From RGIG3135 sp964477115 (lineage in GTDB: Bacteria > Actinomycetota > Coriobacteriia > Coriobacteriales > Eggerthellaceae): 14,959 bases of DNA. Position 1 is the stretch's first letter, and every line of letters starts with the position of its first letter. The notes under the pieces are model-generated. The model saw nothing but the letters and a program-made list of their open reading frames with translations. It was not told the DNA's origin and did not search any database. The stretch spans positions 1-14,959 of the forward strand of contig CAYZCY010000035.1 of NCBI GenBank assembly GCA_964477115.1, read 5' to 3'. This document shows, piece by piece, positions 1-6,401 of the stretch. Made by a program: the position numbers and the translations under genes.

Positions 1-26
1 GTAGACTCTCTCCCAAGCTAAAGCTG

Positions 27-59
27 AATGCGCCTCGAGAAATCGGGGCGCATTTTTTT
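27..59 (+). terminator. Rho-independent terminator of an upstream transcript
   Basis: A 12-bp stem (27-38 with 43-54, one T-G wobble) closes a GAAA tetraloop and is followed by a run of T to position 59. This is a textbook intrinsic terminator. It ends whatever lies upstream of the window and insulates the arginine operon from read-through. Confidence 0.9.
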
Positions 60-111
60 GCAAGTTGCGTCCCCGTTGCGGGCAATTGGGCCTAAGAAAC
101 CCAACATTTAC

Positions 112-140
112 ACGACAAGCGCGAACAATATGGTTACAAT
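112..140 (+). promoter_or_regulatory. Probable promoter of the arginine operon
   Basis: The -10 candidate TACAAT (135-140) matches the sigma-70 consensus at 5 of 6 positions. Seventeen bases upstream, ACGACA (112-117) matches the -35 consensus at 4 of 6. Transcription would start near 147, giving an untranslated leader of about 300 bases before argC, long for a simple operon and wholly containing the Arg-rich leader ORF. An alternative -35, TTTACA at 107-112, is spaced too far (22 bases). Confidence 0.55.
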
Positions 141-203
141 ACTTCCCTGTGAGCGTGTGGATACGGATGCATGATTGCGCACCGTGGCGCTCGGTCGATA
201 TAT

Positions 204-214
204 AAGGAACAAAC
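204..214 (+). promoter_or_regulatory. Ribosome-binding site of the Arg-rich leader ORF
   Basis: AAGGA at 204-208 lies 6 bases upstream of a GTG at 215. This is the spacing and strength seen for real genes in this window (tyrS has AAGGA with a 6-base spacer). It is the main reason to treat the small downstream frame as translated. Confidence 0.6.
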
Positions 215-307
215 GTGAACCTGATCAGCGTACAGAATGCACAAGCTAGCGCGATGTCAACGCGTCTCCGACGACGCGCGTTGCGTGACGGCTTGGAGCG
301 ACGCTAG
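215..307 (+). CDS. Putative arginine-rich leader peptide of the arg operon
   Basis: A 30-codon frame starts at GTG 215, preceded by a good Shine-Dalgarno sequence, and stops at TAG 305-307, 138 bases before argC. Read directly, its second half carries Arg at codons 17, 19, 20, 21, 24, 29 and 30, so 7 of the last 14 residues. Three of the seven are CGA, a codon that looks scarce in the arg genes, which mostly use CGC and CGT. Leader peptides rich in the end-product amino acid are the hallmark of ribosome-mediated attenuation (his, trp, leu and ilv operons) and of arginine-responsive nascent peptides in fungi. I infer that stalling at these Arg codons, or arginine-dependent arrest, controls argC onward. 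The frame is too short to match a protein family, and chance Arg-rich coding in GC-rich DNA remains possible. Confidence 0.6.
   Translation: MNLISVQNAQASAMSTRLRRRALRDGLERR
258..283 (+). promoter_or_regulatory. Hairpin embedded in the leader's Arg codons
   Basis: Positions 258-265 pair with 276-283 over 8 bp (one T-G wobble), enclosing a 10-base loop. The stem covers Arg codons 17-21 of the leader ORF, so a ribosome translating or stalled there would melt it. This resembles the 1:2 hairpin of classical attenuators. The pairing is visible in the sequence; the regulatory role is inferred. Confidence 0.4.
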
Positions 308-322
308 GTCTCCCGTTGGTTC

Positions 323-349
323 GTTTGCGGCATTATCTCGTCCGCAGAT
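323..349 (+). promoter_or_regulatory. Hairpin in the argC leader
   Basis: Positions 323-330 pair with 342-349 over 8 bp including two wobbles, with an 11-base loop. The core GCGG/CCGC is strong. It lies 15 bases after the leader stop codon. No U-run follows, so it is not a terminator on its own. Confidence 0.35.
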
Positions 350-376
350 CTCAAGCTGTTGCGCATAATTGGTTTC

Positions 377-414
377 GATGCTCCTCTTTGACCGGTGGAG
401 CATTCCGTGTTTGT
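377..414 (+). promoter_or_regulatory. Terminator-like hairpin just upstream of argC
   Basis: Positions 377-384 pair with 397-404 (8 bp, outermost pair a wobble) around a 12-base loop, followed by a T-rich but broken tract (403-414). It could be an attenuator. Its 5' arm GCTCC (380-384) is also complementary to GGAGC at 295-299 inside the end of the leader ORF, so the two pairings exclude each other. The U-tract is poor, so termination efficiency is uncertain. Confidence 0.35.
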
Positions 415-445
415 ACTCCTTCGCATTTGAAACGAGGTTGAGCAT

Positions 446-1513
446 ATGACTATCAAAGTAGGCGTCGTCGGTGCTGCGGGTTTTGCCGGAGCTGAGCTTG
501 TGCGCCTCGTGTTGGCGCATCCCGAATTCGAATTGCTTGCGGCTACGTCTGATGCGCTCGACGGCAAGCTTTTGAGCGATTCCTATCCGGCTCTTATCGG
601 CGTGACCGAGCTGGCTTTCACCTCTCATGAAAACACCGATTTTTCTCAGTGCGACATCGTGTTTCTCGCCGTTCCCCATACGGCGGCCATGAGCCATGCT
701 CCCGAGCTTTTGGCTCAGGGTGTTTCCGTCATCGATCTTTCCGCTGACTTCCGCCTGAAAGATCCAAAGGTTTACGAGCAGTGGTACAGCGCTGCGCATG
801 TGGCCACCGACCTGTTGAAGAAGGCGGCTTTCGGCCTGCCCGAGCTTTACCCTGAGAGACTGCTTGCGGCGGCGGCGGCTTACGAGGCGGGGGAGAGCGT
901 ACTGGTAGGTTGCGCGGGATGCTATCCGACGGCAAGCTCCCTTGCCGCTGCTCCCGCCATTCGTGCCGGCCTGGTCGATCCCGAGGGCGTTGTGGTCATC
1001 GATGCCGTTTCCGGCATTACGGGCGCGGGGAAGAAGGCAAGCGAGCGCACCCACTTCTGCTTCGCCAATGAAAACCTCGAAGCTTACGGTGTGGGAACGC
1101 ATCGCCATACGCCCGAGATCGAGCAGATCCTCGGCATTCCCGGCCGCCTGGTCTTTACCCCGCATCTTGCTCCGATCAACCGTGGCATCCTGTCTACCGT
1201 GACCATGCCCCTTGTAAAGGGCGTCGAGCTTCCCACTGCAGAGGATCTTGCCGCTCTCTATCAGGATTTCTACGCCGATGCCGCGCTGGTGTCGGCTCTT
1301 CCCGCAGGCGTGCAGCCCAAGACGGCTTCCGTTGCGGGAACCTGCCGTGCGCATGTGGGCGTGACCGTCCATAAGACGGCTCGCATGATCATCGCCACGG
1401 GTGCCATTGACAATCTGGGCAAGGGTGCTGCAGGCCAGGCTATCCAGTGCGCGAACATCGTGTGCGGCCTGCCCGAGAGCTGCGGCCTCGACATGATTTC
1501 CACTCCGGTGTAG
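446..1513 (+). CDS. argC: N-acetyl-gamma-glutamyl-phosphate reductase ArgC
   Basis: Reduces N-acetylglutamyl phosphate to N-acetylglutamate semialdehyde with NADPH, the third step of ornithine synthesis, in the cytoplasm. The 355-residue product starts with a Rossmann NADP-binding loop (GAAGFAGAEL, residues 9-18). The catalytic cysteine is Cys159 in the GCYPTAS motif, where the residue before the Gly is Ala rather than the common Pro. The THRHTPEI segment (218-225) supplies the conserved histidine. Length is normal for the short bacterial ArgC type. The ATG at 446 is preceded by GAGGT (434-438) with a 7-base spacer. It is the first gene of the arg operon, and argJ begins 13 bases after its stop. 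Confidence 0.96.
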   Translation: MTIKVGVVGAAGFAGAELVRLVLAHPEFELLAATSDALDGKLLSDSYPALIGVTELAFTSHENTDFSQCDIVFLAVPHTAAMSHAPELLAQGVSVIDLSADFRLKDPKVYEQWYSAAHVATDLLKKAAFGLPELYPERLLAAAAAYEAGESVLVGCAGCYPTASSLAAAPAIRAGLVDPEGVVVIDAVSGITGAGKKASERTHFCFANENLEAYGVGTHRHTPEIEQILGIPGRLVFTPHLAPINRGILSTVTMPLVKGVELPTAEDLAALYQDFYADAALVSALPAGVQPKTASVAGTCRAHVGVTVHKTARMIIATGAIDNLGKGAAGQAIQCANIVCGLPESCGLDMISTPV

Positions 1514-1526
1514 GAGGTATGAGAAT

Positions 1527-2819
1527 ATGAGCATTACTCATGACGCATTCGCCGAATCCTTCGGCTTTTCCTATGTGGAAGATGGCGGCGTCTCCTCGGC
1601 CAAGGGCTTTTCCGCGGCAGGTGTTCATGCTGGCTTTAGGGCAGATCCCAACAGGCTTGACTTTGCGCTCGTCGTAGCTGACGAGCCCTGCGCCGCCGCC
1701 GCAATGTTCACCCAGAATATCTTCTGCGCGGCGCCCGTGCAGGTTTCCAAAGAGCATCTGTGCGAAGGTGCATGCGCAGGTCCCGCCTACGGAACGGCGC
1801 GCGCCGTGGTCATCAACTCCGGCTGCGCAAACGCCGCAACGGGTGAACCTGGCATGGCAAATGCCCGTGAGATGGCTCGCCTTACGGCTGAAGCCGTCGG
1901 TTGTCCGACCGAAGAGGTTCTCGTGGCTTCGACGGGCGTCATCGGCGTCCATCTGCCCATGGATCCCGTTGCCTGCGGTGCGCCTCTGGCTGCTGCCGCG
2001 GCCTGCCCTGAGGGCGGTGCCTCGGCCGCGCGTGCCATCATGACCACCGATACGGTTCCGAAGGAGTGCGCCGTCACCTTCTCTGGTGACGAGATCGGCT
2101 ATCCGGGCCTTAGCTTCACGGTTGGCGGCATGGCCAAGGGTTCGGGCATGATCATGCCGAACATGGCCACTATGATCTCGGTGATCACCACTGACGCGCC
2201 TGTTCTGGCACCTGATTTGCATGCTGTCCTGAAGGCTGCGGTGGATGTGAGCTTCAACAAGGTGACGGTTGACTCCGACACCTCCACCAACGACTCCTGC
2301 TTCGCCTTCGCAAGCGGCGCTGCGGCACCCGGCATGCCGGCTTTTGAGGCGGGAGCGCCCGCTTACGAGACCTTCGCATCTGCGATCAAGCAGGTTTGCA
2401 TATCCCTTGCGCGCCTGATGGCAACCGACGGCGAAGGCGCCACCAAGTTGGTCACCGTCAATCTTTGCGGTGCACGTGACGACGCCGAGGCTGACGTGGC
2501 GGCACGTGCTGTTGCCAACTCTCCTCTCGTGAAGACCGCCATCTACGGTCACGACGCGAACTGGGGCCGCATTGCCGGTGCACTCGGACGTTCGGGCGCA
2601 CATTTCGCGCAGGAAGACGTGTCGATTGATATCATGGGCATGCCCGTATGCCGCGCTGGCCTGACGGTTGCCTTCGACGAAGATGAAGCCCTGGCCCGCT
2701 TTGAGCAGGACGAAATCGTCATCGATGTCGACCTCGGGTCGGGTGACGCTAAAACTACCCTGTGGACCTGCGACTTCTCGCATGAATACGTTTCGATTAA
2801 CGGAGACTACCGCTCATGA
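1527..2819 (+). CDS. argJ: Bifunctional ornithine acetyltransferase / N-acetylglutamate synthase ArgJ
   Basis: Transfers the acetyl group from N-acetylornithine to glutamate, closing the acetyl cycle, and may also acetylate glutamate from acetyl-CoA. The 430-residue precursor has the family's autocleavage site in KGSGMIMPNMATM: cleavage before Thr215 gives alpha and beta chains and exposes Thr215 as the nucleophile. The oxyanion-hole Thr-Gly lies in ASTGVIG (134-140), and the conserved C-terminus YVSINGDYRS is intact. The NSGCANA segment carries Cys where NSGNANA is common. GGAGGT (1513-1518) overlaps the argC stop codon and lies 8 bases before ATG 1527, implying translational coupling. The presence of ArgJ explains why no argA or argE is needed. 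From sequence alone I cannot tell whether it is mono- or bifunctional. Confidence 0.95.
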   Translation: MSITHDAFAESFGFSYVEDGGVSSAKGFSAAGVHAGFRADPNRLDFALVVADEPCAAAAMFTQNIFCAAPVQVSKEHLCEGACAGPAYGTARAVVINSGCANAATGEPGMANAREMARLTAEAVGCPTEEVLVASTGVIGVHLPMDPVACGAPLAAAAACPEGGASAARAIMTTDTVPKECAVTFSGDEIGYPGLSFTVGGMAKGSGMIMPNMATMISVITTDAPVLAPDLHAVLKAAVDVSFNKVTVDSDTSTNDSCFAFASGAAAPGMPAFEAGAPAYETFASAIKQVCISLARLMATDGEGATKLVTVNLCGARDDAEADVAARAVANSPLVKTAIYGHDANWGRIAGALGRSGAHFAQEDVSIDIMGMPVCRAGLTVAFDEDEALARFEQDEIVIDVDLGSGDAKTTLWTCDFSHEYVSINGDYRS

Positions 2820-3769
2820 TTTACGACGTACAGACAAGACCCAACGGTGTTTCTACCATGACCGGTGAGGTTCTGACCGAGGCCATGCCTTGGATTAAGA
2901 ACGTCACCGGCAAGACCATTGTTATCAAGTACGGCGGATCCGCCATGGAAGATGAGCACCTGCGCGCCGAGGTCATGGCCGACATCGTGCTTCTCAAGAT
3001 CATCGGCGTGAACCCGGTTGTCGTCCACGGCGGCGGCAAGGCCATCAACAAGGTCATGGATCGCTTCGGTATTCCCGTCGAGTTCGTTGACGGCCAGCGC
3101 GTCACCACCGATGAGGCTATGGACGTGGTCCGCATGGTGCTTACCGGCCAGGTGAACCAGGAGTTGGTGGCTGCCATGAACGAGCATGGCAACATGGCCG
3201 TGGGAATCAGCGGCGCCGACGCCGGCATCATCAAGGCCGAACAGGCCGATCCGCGTCTTGGCCGCGTAGGCCGCATCACCAATATCGACACTTCGCTCCT
3301 CGAGGATCTCGTGGCTGCCGACTACATCCCCGTAGTTGCCACGGTCGCCATGGGCGAGGACGGCGGCTGCTACAACATCAACGCCGACGTTGCCGCGGGC
3401 TACATCGCAGCGGCCATCGGTGCCCACAAGGTAGTCTTCCTCACCGATGTGGACGGCCTGTATGAGGACTACCCCAATCGCGAGTCCCTTATCTCGCGCA
3501 TGACGCTCGACGAGGCTCGCGCCATGGTGGAGGAGGGGGCCATCTCTACGGGCATGATTCCCAAGCTCAGCTCATGCGTACGCGCCCTCGAAGCGGGCGT
3601 GCGCCGTGCTCACATCGTAAACGGAACCATCGACAACGCTCTTTTGCTCGAGCTTTTGACCGACAAGGGCATTGGTACCATGGTGGTGGGCGTTGATGAC
3701 GTTGAGTCCTTCGTTGCTCAGCCCATCGGCAATTTCGCATCAAAACTCGCCGAAAACCTCGAGGATTAA
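2816..3769 (+). CDS. argB: Acetylglutamate kinase ArgB
   Basis: Phosphorylates N-acetylglutamate with ATP, usually the feedback-controlled step where ArgJ runs a cyclic pathway. The amino acid kinase fold is clear: KYGGSAM (38-44), HGGGKAI (71-77), GQRVT with the substrate-binding Arg95, NINAD (187-191), DVDGLY (211-216) and the C-terminal Lys250 in GMIPK. At 317 residues it is slightly long. The extra roughly 25 N-terminal residues resemble the mobile N-helix of hexameric, arginine-inhibited kinases (known for Thermotoga and Pseudomonas enzymes), so end-product inhibition is likely but inferred. ATG 2816 overlaps the argJ stop in an ATGA junction, with GGAG at 2802-2805. A downstream ATG at 2858 lacks a ribosome-binding site. 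Confidence 0.95.
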   Translation: MIYDVQTRPNGVSTMTGEVLTEAMPWIKNVTGKTIVIKYGGSAMEDEHLRAEVMADIVLLKIIGVNPVVVHGGGKAINKVMDRFGIPVEFVDGQRVTTDEAMDVVRMVLTGQVNQELVAAMNEHGNMAVGISGADAGIIKAEQADPRLGRVGRITNIDTSLLEDLVAADYIPVVATVAMGEDGGCYNINADVAAGYIAAAIGAHKVVFLTDVDGLYEDYPNRESLISRMTLDEARAMVEEGAISTGMIPKLSSCVRALEAGVRRAHIVNGTIDNALLLELLTDKGIGTMVVGVDDVESFVAQPIGNFASKLAENLED

Positions 3770-3772
3770 CTA

Positions 3773-3791
3773 CAAAGAGCAGGGCTCTTTG
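3773..3791 (+). repeat. Perfect inverted repeat between argB and argD
   Basis: CAAAGAGC (3773-3780) and GCTCTTTG (3784-3791) pair perfectly over 8 bp around a 3-base AGG loop. The stem starts 3 bases after the argB stop and ends 2 bases before the argD Shine-Dalgarno sequence (AAGGAG, 3794-3799). There is no U-run, so it is not an obvious terminator. It could affect mRNA processing or argD translation. Confidence 0.6.
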
Positions 3792-3808
3792 CAAAGGAGA
3801 AGATAAGC

Positions 3809-5050
3809 ATGGCTTTTGAGTCCCAACTTGCTTTGGAATCTGAATATCTGATGCCCACCTATGGCCGCAAGCCCGTCATGCTGGTTTCGGGCAAGGGCAT
3901 GGTCGTTGCTGACGACAAGGGCGATGAGTATCTCGACTTCGTGTCGGGCGTGGGAGCGGTTAGCCTGGGTCATTGTCATCCCGCTGTGGTGAAGGCTCTG
4001 CACGATCAGGCTGAAACGCTCATTCACGTGAGCAACTACTATTACATCGAGCGTCGTGGCGAAGTTGCCAAGATGCTCTCCGAGTTGCTGTCGGCCGAAC
4101 TTCCCGCTGAGGAGAAGATCACCTGGAAGACCTTCTTCGCCAATACGGGCGCCGAAGCCAACGAATGCGCCATCAAGCTCGCGCGCCTCTATGCGCGTCG
4201 TGCTGCCGAAGCGCGCGGGCAAGATCCGGCTTCAGCGCCTCGCATCATCGTCACCTTGAAGCGCAGCTTCCATGGCCGCACGCTCGCAACTTTGGCGGCA
4301 ACCGCTCAACCGGTTAAGCAGGAGGCGTTCCAGCCCCTGCCCGGCGGTTTCACCTCGAGCCCCATCAACGATCTCGATGCGCTGAAGGAGCTTTTCGAGG
4401 CGAACCCCGGCCAGATCTGCGCCGTCATGGTCGAGCCCGTTCAGGGCGAGTGCGGTGTGTACCCCTGCTCGCCCGAGTTCCTCGCCGGCGTGCGAGCACT
4501 CTGCGACGAGACGGGCGCGCTGCTCATCGCCGACGAAGTGCAGTGCGGCATCTTCCGCACAGGCAAGCCCTTCGGCTTCCAGCACATGGGCGTCACCCCC
4601 GACATTGTGAGCATCGCCAAGGGCGTTGCCTCGGGCTTCCCGACGGGCATGTGCGCCGCTCGCGCGGAGGTGGCCTGCGCCTATCAGCCAGGCGACCACG
4701 GCTCCACCTTCGGCGGCAGCTGCCTGGCCGTAGCCGCAGCCCACGCCACGCTCGCCACGCTCATGGAGCAGGGCTTTGGGGAAAGCGTCGATCGCGTTGG
4801 CGCTTACCTTCGCGAAAAGCTGGCCGAACTTCCCCATGCACTCGAGGTTCGCGGCCTTGGCCTCATGAACGCCGTCGATCTGGACGAGGATGCACCGGCT
4901 GCACCCGAGGTGGTAAGCCGCGGCTTGGAGTGCGGCCTGCTTCTCAATGCGACCGGCCCCCGCACGCTCAGGTTCCTGCCTCCGCTCATTTGCACCGAGG
5001 CCGAGGTCGACGTGCTGGTGGGCAAGCTCAAGGATCTCTTGAGCCTTTGA
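3809..5050 (+). CDS. argD: Acetylornithine aminotransferase ArgD
   Basis: PLP-dependent class III aminotransferase converting N-acetylglutamate semialdehyde and glutamate to N-acetylornithine and 2-oxoglutarate. The 413-residue protein shows NTGAEANE (112-119) for phosphate binding, HGRTLA (155-160), EPVQGE (209-214), the pyridine-nitrogen aspartate Asp242 in ADEVQCG, and the Schiff-base Lys271 in SIAKGVASGFP. Related enzymes (ornithine, GABA and succinyl-diaminopimelate aminotransferases) share this fold. Position in the arg operon decides the call; a second role in lysine synthesis, as in E. coli, is possible. AAGGAG lies 9 bases before ATG 3809. In many actinobacteria argF and argR follow here; in this window they do not. 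Confidence 0.94.
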   Translation: MAFESQLALESEYLMPTYGRKPVMLVSGKGMVVADDKGDEYLDFVSGVGAVSLGHCHPAVVKALHDQAETLIHVSNYYYIERRGEVAKMLSELLSAELPAEEKITWKTFFANTGAEANECAIKLARLYARRAAEARGQDPASAPRIIVTLKRSFHGRTLATLAATAQPVKQEAFQPLPGGFTSSPINDLDALKELFEANPGQICAVMVEPVQGECGVYPCSPEFLAGVRALCDETGALLIADEVQCGIFRTGKPFGFQHMGVTPDIVSIAKGVASGFPTGMCAARAEVACAYQPGDHGSTFGGSCLAVAAAHATLATLMEQGFGESVDRVGAYLREKLAELPHALEVRGLGLMNAVDLDEDAPAAPEVVSRGLECGLLLNATGPRTLRFLPPLICTEAEVDVLVGKLKDLLSL

Positions 5051-5102
5051 TCAGCGATTTTGCGCCGAGGTCTTCGTGAAGAGCGAGGTTTCGGGCGCGT
5101 AG

Positions 5103-5142
5103 GTGCCGTGCATGCACTATCATGGCACAGTTATGCAATCAT
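5103..5142 (+). promoter_or_regulatory. Hairpin and possible ArgR-type operator upstream of argG
   Basis: In the 130-base argD-argG spacer, 5103-5110 pairs with 5121-5128 over 8 bp (one wobble). The hairpin contains the 10-base palindrome GTGCATGCAC (5108-5117). CCGTGCATGCAC resembles the left part of the Streptomyces ARG box as I remember it (CCATGCATGCCC). ATGCAATCAT follows at 5133-5142; its complement shares ATGATTGC with the arg leader at 171-178. A TATCAT at 5118-5123 could be a -10, but no -35 is evident. An ArgR operator or second promoter here is a tentative reading. Confidence 0.28.
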
Positions 5143-5180
5143 CAAACTCAGCCTTAAACGATACGAAAGGGACGAACATT

Positions 5181-6401
5181 ATGGCAGAGCAGAGGGAAAA
5201 GTGTGTACTTGCATATTCGGGTGGTCTTGACACCTCCGTATGCATTAAGTGGCTTCAGGAGGAAAAGAACCTCGACATCATCGCCGTCGTCGGCGAAGTT
5301 GGCCAGGAGCACGACGGTCTTGAGGCCATTCGCCAGAAGGCCCTGCGTACCGGTGCCATCGAGGCGCTCGTCATCGACATGCGCGAGGAATTTGCCAACC
5401 ACTACCTCAACCGCGCACTGCATGCAAACGCTCTGTACGAGAATCAGTACCCGCTGCTCTCCGCGCTTTCCCGTCCGCTGATCTCCAAGTACCTCGTTGA
5501 CGTTGCCCATGAGTACGGTGCTAAGTACATTGCCCACGGCTGCACCGGTAAGGGCAACGATCAGGTTCGCTTCGAGACCTCCATCATGATGCTCGACCCG
5601 ACCATTGAGATCATCGCCCCCGTACGTGAGTGGGAGTTCAAGACCCGTCCGCAGGAGATGGAATGGGCTCTCGAGCACGGCGTCGAGGTTCCCACCACCA
5701 AGAAGGCTCCGTACTCCATCGACGACAACGTCTGGGGTCGTGCCATCGAGTGCGGCGTTCTTGAGGATCCCTGGGCCGCTCCTCCGACTGACATTTACAC
5801 CATGACCGGTCATCCCGAGGATGCTCCGGACGAGCCGGGCTTTGTCGAGATCACTTTTGAGAAGGGCATTCCCTGCGCCATCGACGGCGTTGAGAAGAGC
5901 TATCTCGACATCCTGTACGACATGAACGCCATCGCCGGCAAGCATGGCTATGGCCGTCTCGACCTCATCGAGAACCGCCTCGTCGGCGTGAAGAGCCGCG
6001 AGTGCTACGAGGTTCCGGGCGCCCTGTCCCTCATCACAGCACACAAGGCCCTCGAAGCTCTGTGCCTGGAGCGCGACGTTCAGCACTACAAGCTCGGCAT
6101 CGAGCAGACCTGGGCAACCCAGGTTTACAACGGCATGTGGTTCGCCCCTCTGACCGAGGCGCTCAACGCATTCCTCGAGAACACCCAGCAGCATGTTTCC
6201 GGCGTCGTTCGCCTGAAGTTCTATAAGGGCACTTGCACCGTCGTCGGCCGTAAGAGCGAGTTCTCCCTGTACGACAAGGACCTTGCAACCTATGACGAAG
6301 GCGACATCTTCGATCACGCTTCCGCCAAGGGCTTCATCAACCTGTTCGCCCTCGCTGGCAAGACCTGGGCTGAGAACCGTCGTCGCTCTGGAGAGTTTTA
6401 A
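5181..6401 (+). CDS. argG: Argininosuccinate synthase ArgG
   Basis: Joins citrulline and aspartate using ATP to form argininosuccinate. The 406-residue protein opens with the N-type ATP pyrophosphatase loop AYSGGLDTS, as expected at the very N-terminus of this family, and has the HGCTGKGNDQVRFE signature further in. The frame stays open upstream to GTG 5103, but the start is placed at ATG 5181: it gives the family's usual N-terminus, AAAGGG (5166-5171) lies 9 bases before it, and the upstream extension holds the argD-argG hairpin. Codon use is strongly biased to C-ending codons, suggesting high expression. It lies 130 bases after argD and overlaps argH by one base, so argGH is a tight pair. 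Confidence 0.96.
   Translation: MAEQREKCVLAYSGGLDTSVCIKWLQEEKNLDIIAVVGEVGQEHDGLEAIRQKALRTGAIEALVIDMREEFANHYLNRALHANALYENQYPLLSALSRPLISKYLVDVAHEYGAKYIAHGCTGKGNDQVRFETSIMMLDPTIEIIAPVREWEFKTRPQEMEWALEHGVEVPTTKKAPYSIDDNVWGRAIECGVLEDPWAAPPTDIYTMTGHPEDAPDEPGFVEITFEKGIPCAIDGVEKSYLDILYDMNAIAGKHGYGRLDLIENRLVGVKSRECYEVPGALSLITAHKALEALCLERDVQHYKLGIEQTWATQVYNGMWFAPLTEALNAFLENTQQHVSGVVRLKFYKGTCTVVGRKSEFSLYDKDLATYDEGDIFDHASAKGFINLFALAGKTWAENRRRSGEF

Noticed and set aside
1..20. A CCCA near the start as the 3' end of a tRNA
   Set aside because: Too little sequence is present to see a T-arm or acceptor stem, and the bases before it do not look like a T-stem.
257..1534. Long minus-strand frame (425 codons) opposite argC
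   Set aside because: It is antisense to a clear ArgC with all motifs intact. Such mirror frames are common in GC-rich coding DNA, and its translation resembles no protein family I know.
5103..5180. N-terminal extension of ArgG from GTG 5103
   Set aside because: It lacks a ribosome-binding site, adds 26 residues before the ATP-binding loop that normally opens the protein, and covers a hairpin. ATG 5181 has a good ribosome-binding site.
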